DNA of 64,000 nucleotides, from the NCBI GenBank assembly GCA_045541115.1, contig JAZQIM010000002.1, positions 55,083-119,082 of the forward strand. The letters run 5' to 3'. The DNA is from Aphodoplasma sp045541115 (GTDB lineage: Bacteria > Bacillota > Clostridia > UBA1381 > UMGS1253). Positions 44,052 to 53,259 of the stretch are shown in pieces. Position 1 is the stretch's first letter. The number at the start of each line of letters is the position of its first letter. Both the position numbers and the translations under genes were made by a program. The notes under the pieces are model-generated. The model was not told the origin of the DNA, made no database searches, and was given only the letters and a program-made list of their open reading frames with translations.

Positions 44052-46682
44052 TTATTTTAACGCATCTATGCTTGCTTCAACTTTTTCAAGCATCTCAGCA
44101 TATTTCTTGCCTTTCTCGGCTTCTGCCTCAACAACAGCGGCAGGCGCTTTGTCGGTAAAGCCCTTATTTGACAATTTTGATTCTACGCGTTTTATTTCTG
44201 AAATGAGGTTTTGTCTTTCTTTTTCAAGACGTGCAAGCTCTTTTTCCTTGTCAACAAGCTCGTTCATGGGAAGATAAATGCTTGCGCCTTCAACAACGAT
44301 ACAAACGCTTCCTTCGTCGATGCCTTCCTTATCTGTTACAACGCTTACACTCTGTGCACTTGCAAGCTTTTCAAAAAAGCCTTTTCCGCTTGAGAATACG
44401 TCTGTAAGCTCTGTGACGATTAGCATATTACACTTTGTCGACGGCGGAACATTCATCTCGCTTCTCGTGTTACGGATGCTCTTGATAGCGTCCATAATAA
44501 GAGTCATGTTCTTTTCATCAGTAGCAAAGTTTAGTTTTTCATCGTATTTTGGCCAATCGCTTACCATGATGCTTTCGCCGCTGTGCGGTAGATGCTGCCA
44601 TATTTCCTCTGTAATAAACGGCATAAACGGATGTAGAAGTTTCATCGTTTCTGACAATACGTATGTGAGTACATACTGCGCTGTAAGGCGTGTGTCATTT
44701 TGCGTATCAAACAGACGCGGTTTTACAAGCTCTATATACCAATCGCAATAGTCGTCCCAGATAAAGTCATAAATTTTTGAAAGCGCAACGCCAAGCTCGA
44801 ACTTATCGAGATTGTCTGTAACTTCCTTGACGATAGTGTTAAACTTACTTATAATCCACTTATCTTCAATGAGCAGCTCGTCTTGTGACGGCAAGCGATT
44901 TTCACTTATTTCAAGATTCATAAGGACAAAGCGCGATGCGTTCCAGATTTTGTTTGCAAAGTTACGGCTTGCTTGTACTTTTTTGTCTGAAAAACGCATG
45001 TCGTTTCCGGGAGCATTACCCGTTACGAGAGTAAAGCGAAGTGCATCGGCACCGTATTTTTCAATGATTTCAAGCGGGTCAATGCCGTTGCCGAGCGATT
45101 TTGACATTTTACGTCCTTGCTCGTCGCGTACAAGACCGTGAATAAATACATGCTTGAATGGCTCCTTTTTCATGTGCTCTGCACTTGAGAAAATCATTCT
45201 TGCTACCCAGAAGAAAATAATGTCATATCCTGTTACAAGAACTGATGTGGGGAAGAACTTCTCTAATTCAGCTGTCTTTTCCGGCCAGCCAAGTGTTGAA
45301 AACGGCCAAAGAGCAGAAGAAAACCATGTATCGAGAACGTCGGGATCCTGCTTTAGAGGCTTGCCGCATTTTGGACATGTGTCTACGCTCGTTTTTGATA
45401 CGACTGTTTCGCCGCATGCATCGCAATAATATGCGGGAATTCTGTGTCCCCACCAAAGCTGACGGGAAATACACCAGTCGTGAACGTTTTCCATCCAGTT
45501 AAGGTATGTTTTTGTAAATCTTTCTGGAACAAACTTTGTTTTGCCTTCTGTTACGATTTTTATAGCTTCCTTTGCGAGAGGCTCCATCTTTACGAACCAC
45601 TGTTTTGATGTAATCGGCTCAACTGTCGTTCCGCAGCGGTAGCACTGACCTACGTTATGTGAATGAGGCTCGATTTTTACAAGAAAGCCACCTTTTTCAA
45701 GGTCATCTACGATTTGCTTTCTTGCTTCATAGCGGTCGAGTCCTTCGTACTTTCCGCCATATGAATTTATTGTTGCATCGTCATTCATAACCTTGATTTG
45801 CTCGAGGTTATGACGAAGACCTACTTCGAAGTCGTTCGGGTCATGTGCAGGTGTGATTTTAACTGCACCTGTACCAAAGTCTTTATCAACATATTCGTCT
45901 GCAATAATCGGGATTTCACGTCCTACGAGCGGAAGCACGAGCATCTTACCTATGAGATGTGTATATCTTTCGTCGTCAGGATGTACGGCAACGGCAGTAT
46001 CACCGAGAAGTGTCTCGGGACGAGTCGTTGCAATTGTAAGATATTCGTCTGAGTCTTTTACGAAATATTTAATGTGCCAGAAATTGCCTGCCTGTTCTTC
46101 GTATTCAACTTCCGCGTCAGACAGTGCCGTCGCACAACTCGGACACCAGTTTATTATTCTGCTGCCCTGATATATAAGGCCTTTGTTATAAAGGTTTACA
46201 AACACTTCCAAAACGGCGTCTGAACAACCCTTATCCATCGTGAAGCGTTCACGATCCCAGTCGCATGAGCAACCGATCTTCTTAAGCTGGCTAATGATTC
46301 TGTCGCCGTATTGCTTCTTCCAGTCCCATACACGCTCTAAAAATGCATCGCGTCCAAGGTCGTAGCGAGTTTTGCCTTCTTCTTTGCGTAATACTTCTTC
46401 AACCTTTATTTGTGTAGCGATTCCCGCATGGTCAGTTCCCGGCACCCATAATGCCTCGTAACCTGACATGCGCTTATAACGGATTAAGATGTCCTGCAGC
46501 GTTTCGTCAAGAGCATGTCCCATGTGAAGCTGACCTGTAACGTTCGGTGGGGGGATTACGATTGTGAACGGCTCTTTATCGCTCGTTTCATCTGCATGAA
46601 AAAAACCGCTCTTTACCCAAAAATCGTATAGTCTGTCCTCGAATTCGGACGGCTCATATGTTTTTGCAATATTATCACTCAT
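44052..46682 (-). CDS. valS: Valyl-tRNA synthetase
   Basis: Charges tRNA-Val with valine. The 876-residue class I enzyme shows the HIGH motif LHMGHALDETLQD, CP1 editing domain (ATTRPETLLGDTAVAVHPDD), the KMSKS loop GRKMSKSLGN, two CxxC motifs for zinc (CDACGET and CPKCGKPL), and a C-terminal coiled coil (about 805-876) that grips the tRNA. The start is an ATG following CCGGAGGTTAAATAAA. No T-box leader is visible: the upstream small gene ends only 19 bases before. Confidence 0.97.
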   Translation of the reverse strand: MSDNIAKTYEPSEFEDRLYDFWVKSGFFHADETSDKEPFTIVIPPPNVTGQLHMGHALDETLQDILIRYKRMSGYEALWVPGTDHAGIATQIKVEEVLRKEEGKTRYDLGRDAFLERVWDWKKQYGDRIISQLKKIGCSCDWDRERFTMDKGCSDAVLEVFVNLYNKGLIYQGSRIINWCPSCATALSDAEVEYEEQAGNFWHIKYFVKDSDEYLTIATTRPETLLGDTAVAVHPDDERYTHLIGKMLVLPLVGREIPIIADEYVDKDFGTGAVKITPAHDPNDFEVGLRHNLEQIKVMNDDATINSYGGKYEGLDRYEARKQIVDDLEKGGFLVKIEPHSHNVGQCYRCGTTVEPITSKQWFVKMEPLAKEAIKIVTEGKTKFVPERFTKTYLNWMENVHDWCISRQLWWGHRIPAYYCDACGETVVSKTSVDTCPKCGKPLKQDPDVLDTWFSSALWPFSTLGWPEKTAELEKFFPTSVLVTGYDIIFFWVARMIFSSAEHMKKEPFKHVFIHGLVRDEQGRKMSKSLGNGIDPLEIIEKYGADALRFTLVTGNAPGNDMRFSDKKVQASRNFANKIWNASRFVLMNLEISENRLPSQDELLIEDKWIISKFNTIVKEVTDNLDKFELGVALSKIYDFIWDDYCDWYIELVKPRLFDTQNDTRLTAQYVLTYVLSETMKLLHPFMPFITEEIWQHLPHSGESIMVSDWPKYDEKLNFATDEKNMTLIMDAIKSIRNTRSEMNVPPSTKCNMLIVTELTDVFSSGKGFFEKLASAQSVSVVTDKEGIDEGSVCIVVEGASIYLPMNELVDKEKELARLEKERQNLISEIKRVESKLSNKGFTDKAPAAVVEAEAEKGKKYAEMLEKVEASIDALK

Positions 46683-46701
46683 TTTTATTTAACCTCCGGA
46701 T

Positions 46702-46890
46702 TTATATATAGTTTGGCAATATTCCTATTACCGCAAATATTATCATAATTGCGAGCATTAAAAGCTTAAAACCTATAATGTTGTTTTCGCTCGGCTCACT
46801 TTTTTTGACGGCGCGTAACACTTTTGCTGCTTGCAAAGATGCGACGCCGCAAATGACGACTACCGTGGCAGATATAATCTTTATAACCAT
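46702..46890 (-). CDS. Small two-helix membrane protein, unknown
   Basis: Predicted 62-residue protein with two hydrophobic segments (about 1-17 and 42-60) around a short charged loop (AVKKSEPSENN). The frame opens 11 codons earlier, but AAAGGATTGAACTTTTA supports the ATG at 46890. It lies 19 bases upstream of valS and would share its transcript. Family unknown; coding status is judged from the ribosome site and membrane pattern. Confidence 0.6.
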   Translation of the reverse strand: MVIKIISATVVVICGVASLQAAKVLRAVKKSEPSENNIIGFKLLMLAIMIIFAVIGILPNYI

Positions 46891-47043
46891 TAAAAGTTCA
46901 ATCCTTTGCACATAAATATACATATTATAGTTTAGAGCAAAAGCGCTAAAAAGTCAAGCGAAAATTGGTATTTATCGTAAAAATGTCGATTTGTGACAGG
47001 AATTGAAAAAATGAATAATATGTAAAATTATATATTTATTATT

Positions 47044-47072
47044 TTGACAAATTATATATTAAATGTTATAAT
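47044..47072 (+). promoter_or_regulatory. Consensus promoter for the M50 protease-scpAB-ytfIJ operon
   Basis: TTGACA (47044-47049) and TATAAT (47067-47072), 17-base spacer. Confidence 0.88.
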
Positions 47073-47110
47073 TAAATAAATAATTAAAAAATGTAAACGG
47101 AAGTGATTAT

Positions 47111-47812
47111 TTGCTGCTTTCAGCTATAGGCTCTGATATGAGCATCACACAAATTATAATCGAGTTAATAATGCGTCTTCCGGCTGTTATACTTGCGATT
47201 TCGTTTCATGAGGCGGCACATGGATATATTGCTTATAAATGCGGCGATCCTACGGCAAAAATGATGGGGCGTGTTACGATGAATCCCGGCGCGCATTTCG
47301 ATTTGCTTGGTACTTTGAGCATGCTTTTTGTTGGCTTCGGATGGGCAAAACCGGTTGGGATAAATCCGAATAATTTTAAAAATGTAAGACGCGATACTGC
47401 GCTTGTAGCACTTGCAGGACCTGTGTCAAATCTTATAATGGCTGTATTTGCGATGCTTATATATTTTGTTGTCGGCATCGTGGCAGATATGTTTGTGTTA
47501 TCGGATAGCGCATTTAAAATTATAGGAATTGCGATGGAGATGATACAGCTGATTGCTCTTATGAATGTGAGTCTTATGATGTTTAATCTTTTGCCAATCC
47601 CGCCGCTCGATGGTTCGAAGGTGTTGTTTTCGTTTTTGCCTTCAAAGGCGTATAACTTAATTTTGACATATGAGCGCTATGGATTTTTGATACTCTTTAT
47701 CGTGCTTATGACAGGCATAATTGATGTGCCGCTTATGCGTGCGATGAATTGGATTCTAAGTTTATTATACAAAGGCTGTTATGCTCTGTTTTCACTTATA
47801 GGGCTTTTGTAA
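47111..47812 (+). CDS. Site-2 protease family membrane zinc peptidase (M50)
   Basis: The 233-residue membrane protein carries the zinc motif HEAAHG and the NLLPIPPLDGSKVL motif near the C-terminus that supplies the third ligand, Asp. Family members cleave substrates inside the membrane; this short YwhC/Rip-type form lacks a PDZ domain. The substrate is unknown. The likely start is a TTG at 47111 behind GGAAGTGAT, though an ATG at 47138 is also possible. It is followed 35 bases on by scpA, a common arrangement in Clostridia. Confidence 0.9.
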   Translation: MLLSAIGSDMSITQIIIELIMRLPAVILAISFHEAAHGYIAYKCGDPTAKMMGRVTMNPGAHFDLLGTLSMLFVGFGWAKPVGINPNNFKNVRRDTALVALAGPVSNLIMAVFAMLIYFVVGIVADMFVLSDSAFKIIGIAMEMIQLIALMNVSLMMFNLLPIPPLDGSKVLFSFLPSKAYNLILTYERYGFLILFIVLMTGIIDVPLMRAMNWILSLLYKGCYALFSLIGLL

Positions 47813-47847
47813 AAAATGAATATATAAAGTGAGCAGAGAGGAACTGT

Positions 47848-48603
47848 ATGGATAAGCTAACTTTTAAACTCGATGTGTTTGAAGGACCGCTCGATTTGCT
47901 TTTACATCTTATAAGCAAAAATAAGGTCAGCATTTATGACATACCGATTGTAACTATTACAAATCAATATTTCGAAGCTTTGGAGATTATGAGTGAACTC
48001 GACCTCGAGATATCAAGCGAATTTTGTGTGATGGCGGCGCAGCTTTTGTATATAAAATCAAAGATGCTTTTGCCGAAACAGGAAGAAGAGACAGAAGAAG
48101 ACCCGCGCGAAGAACTTGCAAGACGCCTTTTGGAATACCAAAAGTATAAGCAGGCATCACAAAAGCTTAAAGAACGCGAATTTTATTATAAATATATGTA
48201 TTTTAAAGAGCCTGATGAGGTTGAGCCGCTTGAGCCACCACTTCCAGACAGTTATCCGATTGAAAAGCTTATGGAAGCGTTTTATGACGTGCTTGAGCGA
48301 ACAAAAAGACGTGCACCGCCGCCGAGGAAGAATTTTGACGGTATTGTGAAAAGAAGAGTTGTATCGGTAAAAGAAAAGGCTTCGCGCATTATAAATATCC
48401 TTGGCGCAAAAAAACGTGTAAGCTTTGTATCTATTTTTGATAAAGATGTGGACAGGCCCGAGATTGTGGCGACGTTTCTTGCTCTTTTGGAGCTTATCAG
48501 AATGAACAGAGTGTACGCTTGCGATGAGGATGGTCAGATAGTTTTAAGCGGTGCGCAGGATGGGGATAATGTTGATGGAGAAGAATTTACAGGGAATTAT
48601 TGA
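47848..48603 (+). CDS. scpA: Segregation and condensation protein A
   Basis: ScpA is the kleisin that links the heads of SMC. The 251-residue protein shows FEGPLDLLLHLISKNKVSIYDIPI, the ILYIKSKMLLP-like helix (AAQLLYIKSKMLLP), a charged linker and the C-terminal winged helix (IVATFLALLELIRMNR). AGAGAGGAACTGT precedes the ATG. Overlaps scpB by about 30 bases. Confidence 0.96.
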   Translation: MDKLTFKLDVFEGPLDLLLHLISKNKVSIYDIPIVTITNQYFEALEIMSELDLEISSEFCVMAAQLLYIKSKMLLPKQEEETEEDPREELARRLLEYQKYKQASQKLKEREFYYKYMYFKEPDEVEPLEPPLPDSYPIEKLMEAFYDVLERTKRRAPPPRKNFDGIVKRRVVSVKEKASRIINILGAKKRVSFVSIFDKDVDRPEIVATFLALLELIRMNRVYACDEDGQIVLSGAQDGDNVDGEEFTGNY

Positions 48604-49129
48604 GAGCGTGTTATTTGCTGCCGGTGAGGCGGTAAGAACAGATAAAATTGCACAGATTGCAGATATTTCACCGGCTCGCGCAAAAGAAGAGCTTGAGAAG
48701 CTTTCAGCGTATTATACAAATGAGCAGCGTGGCTTTGCGCTAATAGAGCTTGACGACGGATATCAGATTTGCACAAGACCGGAATATTATACATATGTGC
48801 AGGCTATGGCGGGTATGAAAAGGCAGCAGGGTCTTTCGAATGCCGCGTTTGAGGCATTAAGCATTATTGCATATAATCAGCCCGTGACAAGAGGCACGAT
48901 TGAGTTTATCCGCGGAGTAAACAGTGATGGCGCCGTTCAGCGTCTTGTGGAACGTGGACTTGTGGAGGAAAGAGGCAGACTCGATGCTCCCGGTAAACCG
49001 ATACTCTACGGCACTACACAGGAATTTTTAAGAACTTTCGGTCTTAAAAACCTTAGCGATTTACCCGAAGTTGAAGTGCCGCTTCCGACAGAAGAAGAAA
49101 ACGAGAATCAGCTAAAGCTTGATATATAG
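48575..49129 (+). CDS. scpB: Segregation and condensation protein B
   Basis: ScpB binds ScpA and completes the SMC condensin complex. Two tandem winged-helix domains are visible (about 1-80 and 85-170): GIIESVLFAAGEAV, KQQ-type GLSNAAFEALSIIAYNQPVT and RLDAPGKPILYGTT. Starts at 48551, 48560, 48569 and 48575 are all in frame; GGATGGGGA lies at 48558-48566, which favours 48575 (184 residues) or 48569. The start falls within the 3' end of scpA. Confidence 0.94.
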   Translation: MEKNLQGIIESVLFAAGEAVRTDKIAQIADISPARAKEELEKLSAYYTNEQRGFALIELDDGYQICTRPEYYTYVQAMAGMKRQQGLSNAAFEALSIIAYNQPVTRGTIEFIRGVNSDGAVQRLVERGLVEERGRLDAPGKPILYGTTQEFLRTFGLKNLSDLPEVEVPLPTEEENENQLKLDI

Positions 49130-49151
49130 CGCGCGTGTGGAGGATGAGCAT

Positions 49152-49754
49152 ATGTGGTGGATATGTCTTTGCGTGGCGATTGTTGCCGTATTGACAATTT
49201 TAATATTTAAACGTATGCCGATTGAGCTTATATATGCCGCAAGTGTGAAGCATAAACGCCAGGCATTTAAAGTTAAAGTGTATAGCATTGATATCATACG
49301 CGATAAAAGCAAGAAAAAAGAAAAAAAGAAGCTAAAAAAAGAAAAGGAAAAAGAAAAATTTACTTTTTCCGGGTTTATGCAGAAGGTTAAGTGGGTAAAA
49401 GAAATATATAAGTCCGTAAAAGAAGATATAGAAGAGATATTAAAATATCTCGGCAAGAAAGCAAGTTGCAGACAGTTTATAATTCATCTTGATTTAGGGT
49501 TTGAGGATGCGGCACAAACAGGAATTGCGTCGGGTGCGGCATACGGAATTGTATATGGCGCGGCAAGCGCTATATATAATAACCTCGATATTACAAAGGA
49601 AGATATGGATATACAGGTAAATCCGCGCTTCGATAAACAATGCGGTGACCTCTATATTAAAAGCATATTTTACCTTTCGCCGGCGCATATTATTAAGGTA
49701 GTTATAATGTTACTTAAAATAAACAAAAAGATTAAAAAAATTATTAAACAATAA
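49152..49754 (+). CDS. ytfI: DUF2953 membrane protein (YtfI-like)
   Basis: The 200-residue protein has an N-terminal membrane segment (about 2-20), a very basic Lys/Glu linker (about 50-80, KKKEKKKLKKEKEKEK), and a DUF2953 C-terminal domain with amphipathic helices ending SPAHIIKVVIML. In B. subtilis ytfI precedes ytfJ (gerW), as here. The start at 49152 has GTGGAGG upstream, better than the open frame further left. Role unknown, presumed sporulation-linked from the pairing. Confidence 0.85.
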   Translation: MWWICLCVAIVAVLTILIFKRMPIELIYAASVKHKRQAFKVKVYSIDIIRDKSKKKEKKKLKKEKEKEKFTFSGFMQKVKWVKEIYKSVKEDIEEILKYLGKKASCRQFIIHLDLGFEDAAQTGIASGAAYGIVYGAASAIYNNLDITKEDMDIQVNPRFDKQCGDLYIKSIFYLSPAHIIKVVIMLLKINKKIKKIIKQ

Positions 49755-49772
49755 GAAAAGGCGGTGTGTTTT

Positions 49773-50210
49773 ATGGCAAATCATCCAATCGACGGACTTA
49801 TGTCCACAGCAATGCAAAACATTAAGGAAATGGTAGATGTAGACACAATTGTCGGTGCTCCGGTAGAGTCACCTGACGGCAGCGTGATTATTCCTATTTC
49901 ACGCGTAGCTTTTGGATTTGCTGCAGGTGGCAGCGAATTCGGCAAAAAAGAAAATGAAGCAGATGCAATGTTTGGCGGCGGTAGCGGCGGCGGTGTTTCA
50001 ATTTCGCCGGTAGCGTTTATGGTTGTCGGACAGGGTCAAATGAAGCTTTTGCCCATCGGCGCTCCAATGAGCCCTATCGATAAGATTCTTGATTATATTC
50101 CGGGAATTATTGATAAGGTAAACGAGAAGCTTAATCAAAAAAAAGCTGAAAGAGCAGAGAAGGCTGACAAAAATAAGCCGGTAACTGTTGAGGCAGTATT
50201 TAACGACTAA
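49773..50210 (+). CDS. gerW: GerW/YtfJ family sporulation protein
   Basis: Residues about 20-110 match the YtfJ family: IVGAPVESPDGSVIIPISRV, then a Gly-rich GGGSGGGVSISPVAFMVV. In B. subtilis YtfJ (GerW) is a spore inner-membrane protein needed for germination. The start at 49773 has AAAGGCGG upstream; the open frame begins 9 bases earlier with a GTG. It is 145 residues. Ends in a strong terminator that closes the protease-scpAB-ytfIJ operon. Confidence 0.92.
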   Translation: MANHPIDGLMSTAMQNIKEMVDVDTIVGAPVESPDGSVIIPISRVAFGFAAGGSEFGKKENEADAMFGGGSGGGVSISPVAFMVVGQGQMKLLPIGAPMSPIDKILDYIPGIIDKVNEKLNQKKAERAEKADKNKPVTVEAVFND

Positions 50211-50219
50211 TGTTAGTTA

Positions 50220-50251
50220 AAAAAGCGTATGCAATTGCATACGCTTTTTTA
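50220..50251. terminator. Bidirectional terminator after gerW
   Basis: A perfect palindrome (50221-50248) with arms AAAAGCGTATGCAA and TTGCATACGCTTTT, flanked by A and T runs. Confidence 0.93.
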
Positions 50252-51178
50252 TTAGCCGCCTACATTTATTCTTTTGATTTTTTCTTGCTTTCTGTAGCAA
50301 AGAGGTGTCATGTTTTCATATTTTTTAAAGATGTCATTAAAACGCTGCTGACTTGAAAATCCAATTTCTTTTGCAATATCGTTTATTTTCTGGTCGGTGC
50401 TTGAAAGAAGCTCTTTTGCTGCGTTAATTCGCACATTCAAAAGATACCTTTTCGGACTTATGCCAAACTCATCTTTAAATGTATGAGCAAAATAACTCTC
50501 GCTTAAGAATATATATCCCGCAACATCGGCAAGTGAAAGCTCCTTGTTGTAGTTTGCATCTATGTATTCCTTAGATATAGTTAAAAGCTCTTTTAATTTT
50601 ACACTCCTGATTCTTATGCTTTGCTCCCATTCTTGCTTAAGATTGCGGCTTACAAGGATAAACAGCTCCATTATAAGAAGATAGCAAAGGTAGTCGCTCC
50701 ATATTTGTTGCTTGTCATGTTCGCGCAGTATGCGGTTCATTACTCCGACTATATCGTTTTTGCGGCTAAGCTTCAGATTTATAAATGGTGTCGATTCGTC
50801 GTTTACAAATTCTATAAAATCGGCAAGTGACAATTCCGGTTGTTCGCTTGTTTTTGTGTTTGAGAACTTAAAGCTTAACACTAAAAATTCGCATCCGCCG
50901 CTTGAGCGTACAATAAATTTATGTGGCTGGTTCGGTTTTATTATAATGATATCGTTTAGTCCCATTTCCACATCCGTGCCTGCAACCTGAAATATTGCGT
51001 TGCCACGCTTTAAATATACCATTTCAAAATGGTCGTGGTAATTGACGTTCATTGACCAGTTTACATCGTGGATTTTCTCTATTGTTTTTACGATTACAGG
51101 CAAAAAGCTTTGCTTGTCAAAAATAGATTCCCATGTGCGAGGCAGTTTTGTATGGTTTACATCTTTCATATTCTCCAT
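50252..51178 (-). CDS. AraC-family transcriptional regulator with N-terminal cupin domain
   Basis: The 308-residue protein has an N-terminal cupin-like sensor (about 25-130, NYHDHFEMVYLKRGNAIFQV, then PHKFIVRSSGGC) and two C-terminal AraC helix-turn-helix motifs (about 205-305): SLADVAGYIFLSESYFAHTF and INDIAKEIGFSSQQRFNDIF. Such regulators sense carbohydrates or other small molecules and usually activate a nearby operon, but no obvious target gene lies adjacent. AAGGGGGATATTGTA precedes the ATG. Confidence 0.9.
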   Translation of the reverse strand: MENMKDVNHTKLPRTWESIFDKQSFLPVIVKTIEKIHDVNWSMNVNYHDHFEMVYLKRGNAIFQVAGTDVEMGLNDIIIIKPNQPHKFIVRSSGGCEFLVLSFKFSNTKTSEQPELSLADFIEFVNDESTPFINLKLSRKNDIVGVMNRILREHDKQQIWSDYLCYLLIMELFILVSRNLKQEWEQSIRIRSVKLKELLTISKEYIDANYNKELSLADVAGYIFLSESYFAHTFKDEFGISPKRYLLNVRINAAKELLSSTDQKINDIAKEIGFSSQQRFNDIFKKYENMTPLCYRKQEKIKRINVGG

Positions 51179-51340
51179 TACAATATCCCCCTTTTAGCGT
51201 TTTATTACATTATAACTGTTATTACACGGCTTTTCAACCCGAAATTTAATATTTTAACAAAATTCGTTAAAATTCGCATCGGAATTTATATCGTATGACG
51301 GGCAAAGAGTAAAAATTATGTTAAAAATTATGACGTCTTG

Positions 51341-51368
51341 TTTACAAATATAAATAATTTGATATAAT
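51341..51368 (+). promoter_or_regulatory. Likely promoter for rodA
   Basis: TTTACA (51341-51346) and TATAAT (51363-51368) with a 16-base spacer. The predicted start near 51375 leaves almost no leader before the ATG at 51383, which supports the later start at 51416. Confidence 0.65.
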
Positions 51369-51415
51369 TATATAAGAAGTATATGGCTTTATACGAAAGG
51401 TCAGGTTTTTTCCGT

Positions 51416-52543
51416 ATGGCAAGAAATAATCAATTCGGCAAAAAAATACTTGATTGCATCGACCCTGTGCTTGTAAGCCTTTGCACGCTGGCATCAATTT
51501 TAGGGCTTGTTGCGATTTTTTCTGCTACCTACAGTATGGGTACATACAGGCTTGTGATTGTGCAGGCGTGTGCTCTTGTGGTAGGCCTTGTTGCTATGCT
51601 CTTAATAAGCCGCGTTTCTTATGAATTATGGGGCGAAGTTACAAAGCTCATATATATAGGAAACGTCGTGCTTTTAGTGCTCGTTCTTATAATCGGTATG
51701 GGACGTGATACGACAGGTACGCGCGGTTGGATTGATTTGGGACCGATAAGTTTTCAGCCTGCCGAAATTGTGAAATTAGGTTTCATTTTGACATTTGCAA
51801 AGCATTTACAGCAGGTTAAGGAAGATGTTAACTACATTCCGACACTTCTTTTGCTTGCTCTTCATATGGGTGTGCTTGTCGGACTTATTCTCCTGCAGCC
51901 CGATGCAGGTACGGCAATGGTATTCGTATTTATTTTCCTATCGATGATTTTTGCAGCAGGACTTAGCTACAAATACCTTGCGATAGGTGTCGGAGCATTT
52001 GCTGTGGCGGCGCCGGTTTTCTGGTATTTTAAAGACAGATTTTTATCAAGCTATCAGATCGACAGGTTTTTAGTATTTTTTGACCCGTACCGCGATCCGA
52101 CAGGTGCTGGATATAATGTCATACAGTCGGAAATCTCGATTGGCTCTGGGCAGTTTGCAGGAAAGGGCTTTTTGCAGGGAAGTCAAAATCAGCTTGAGTA
52201 TCTTCCCGCAAAACACACAGACTTTATCTTTGCAACGATAGGCGAGGAATGGGGTTTTATCGGCTCTATTATAGTAGTTATATTGCTGCTTTTAATCATT
52301 ACAAGATGCCTATACGTTGCACGACGTGCAAATGATGATTATGGCTCGTTTATTTGTACGGGCATTGCGGCGATGTTTGCATTTCATGTGATAGAGAATA
52401 TAGGCATGTGTTTGCAGCTTATGCCTGTGACGGGAATTCCGCTTCCGTTCTTCAGTTATGGCGGCTCGTCGCTTTTAACGAGCTTGATGGCGATAGGCTT
52501 TGTAAACAGTGTCAGCCGACGAAGTAGGTCAATAAATTTTTAA
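51416..52543 (+). CDS. rodA: FtsW/RodA/SpoVE-family glycosyltransferase, probably RodA
   Basis: A SEDS peptidoglycan polymerase with about ten membrane helices. Family motifs include GTRGWIDLGPISFQPAEIVKLG (the catalytic Asp segment), LQPDAGTAMVF, SQNQLEYLPAKHTDFIFATIGEEWG, and the end GIPLPFFSYGGSSLLTSLMAIG. RodA works in cell elongation with a class B PBP. The frame opens at an ATG at 51383, but that start would have no leader or ribosome site; the ATG at 51416 follows AAAGGTCAGG. SpoVE or FtsW cannot be fully excluded. Confidence 0.9.
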   Translation: MARNNQFGKKILDCIDPVLVSLCTLASILGLVAIFSATYSMGTYRLVIVQACALVVGLVAMLLISRVSYELWGEVTKLIYIGNVVLLVLVLIIGMGRDTTGTRGWIDLGPISFQPAEIVKLGFILTFAKHLQQVKEDVNYIPTLLLLALHMGVLVGLILLQPDAGTAMVFVFIFLSMIFAAGLSYKYLAIGVGAFAVAAPVFWYFKDRFLSSYQIDRFLVFFDPYRDPTGAGYNVIQSEISIGSGQFAGKGFLQGSQNQLEYLPAKHTDFIFATIGEEWGFIGSIIVVILLLLIITRCLYVARRANDDYGSFICTGIAAMFAFHVIENIGMCLQLMPVTGIPLPFFSYGGSSLLTSLMAIGFVNSVSRRSRSINF

Positions 52544-52550
52544 ATTAAAA

Positions 52551-52579
52551 ATCCACCCGCTATGCAGGTGGATATTTTT
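52551..52579. terminator. Terminator between rodA and the HAD gene
   Basis: ATCCACC and GGTGGAT arms around a 9-base loop, followed by ATTTTTA; A-rich sequence on the left suits the convergent strand. Confidence 0.85.
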
Positions 52580-53219
52580 ATAATAATTCATCAAAGCTGT
52601 ATATAAACATATCAGCATCGTCTATGATTTTTTCTTTATCTTTTTTAGAATATTCATCATAAACGCCGACGGTATAAAAACCGCCTGATTTTGCACTTTT
52701 TATTGCAGAGTATATGTCTTCAAAAACTGCGCAGTCATCTGCATTTACTTCGATTTTTTGTGCGGTATGAATGTAAACGTCGGGAAAGCTTTTGTCGCGC
52801 GAGACCTCGCGCAAGTTTACAATCTCATCAAATAAATCATAAATCTTATTGTTCTTTAGTGCCGGCTCATATAAATCGGGATTTGATGCGGTTGCAATGG
52901 CAAGGCGTACTCCGCGCTTTTTAAGGCTCGTAAGATACTCATATGCGCCCGACTTTAAGCTTACCTTGTTAGAATATGCGTTAAGTGCCAGCTCGTTCCA
53001 TTCGTCCATTAAATCCTGTGGGCTATCTTTTAAATTAAATCTTTTAATGGTATAATCTGCCGCTTTATAAAAACCGATAGGCGAGATTATCTCTATATAA
53101 TCATCGGGTACGGCGATGCCGCGGCGACCGAGAAATGATTTGTCGACATATTCCCATACCCACATTGAGTCGAGAAGTGTTCCGTCCAAATCGAAAATTG
53201 CTCCCTTAAAGTCTATCAT
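52578..53219 (-). CDS. HAD-family hydrolase (phosphatase/phosphoglucomutase-like)
   Basis: The 213-residue protein has all four HAD motifs: FDLDGTLLDS with the nucleophile Asp, the Ser/Thr motif LAIATASN, Lys in SRDKSFPD, and DDCAVFEDI. A small helical cap (about 20-85) puts it in subfamily I, as in phosphoglycolate phosphatases and beta-phosphoglucomutases. Substrate not evident. GGAAGTGATAAT is the ribosome site. It is the last clearly host gene before the prophage. Confidence 0.9.
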   Translation of the reverse strand: MIDFKGAIFDLDGTLLDSMWVWEYVDKSFLGRRGIAVPDDYIEIISPIGFYKAADYTIKRFNLKDSPQDLMDEWNELALNAYSNKVSLKSGAYEYLTSLKKRGVRLAIATASNPDLYEPALKNNKIYDLFDEIVNLREVSRDKSFPDVYIHTAQKIEVNADDCAVFEDIYSAIKSAKSGGFYTVGVYDEYSKKDKEKIIDDADMFIYSFDELL

Positions 53220-53259
53220 ATTATCACTTCCTGCAGATTAAATTTATAACTAATGCAAT

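Noticed and set aside
46683..47043. T-box leader upstream of valS
   Set aside because: No T-box core or specifier sequence was found on the minus strand; only a small gene lies 19 bases ahead of valS.
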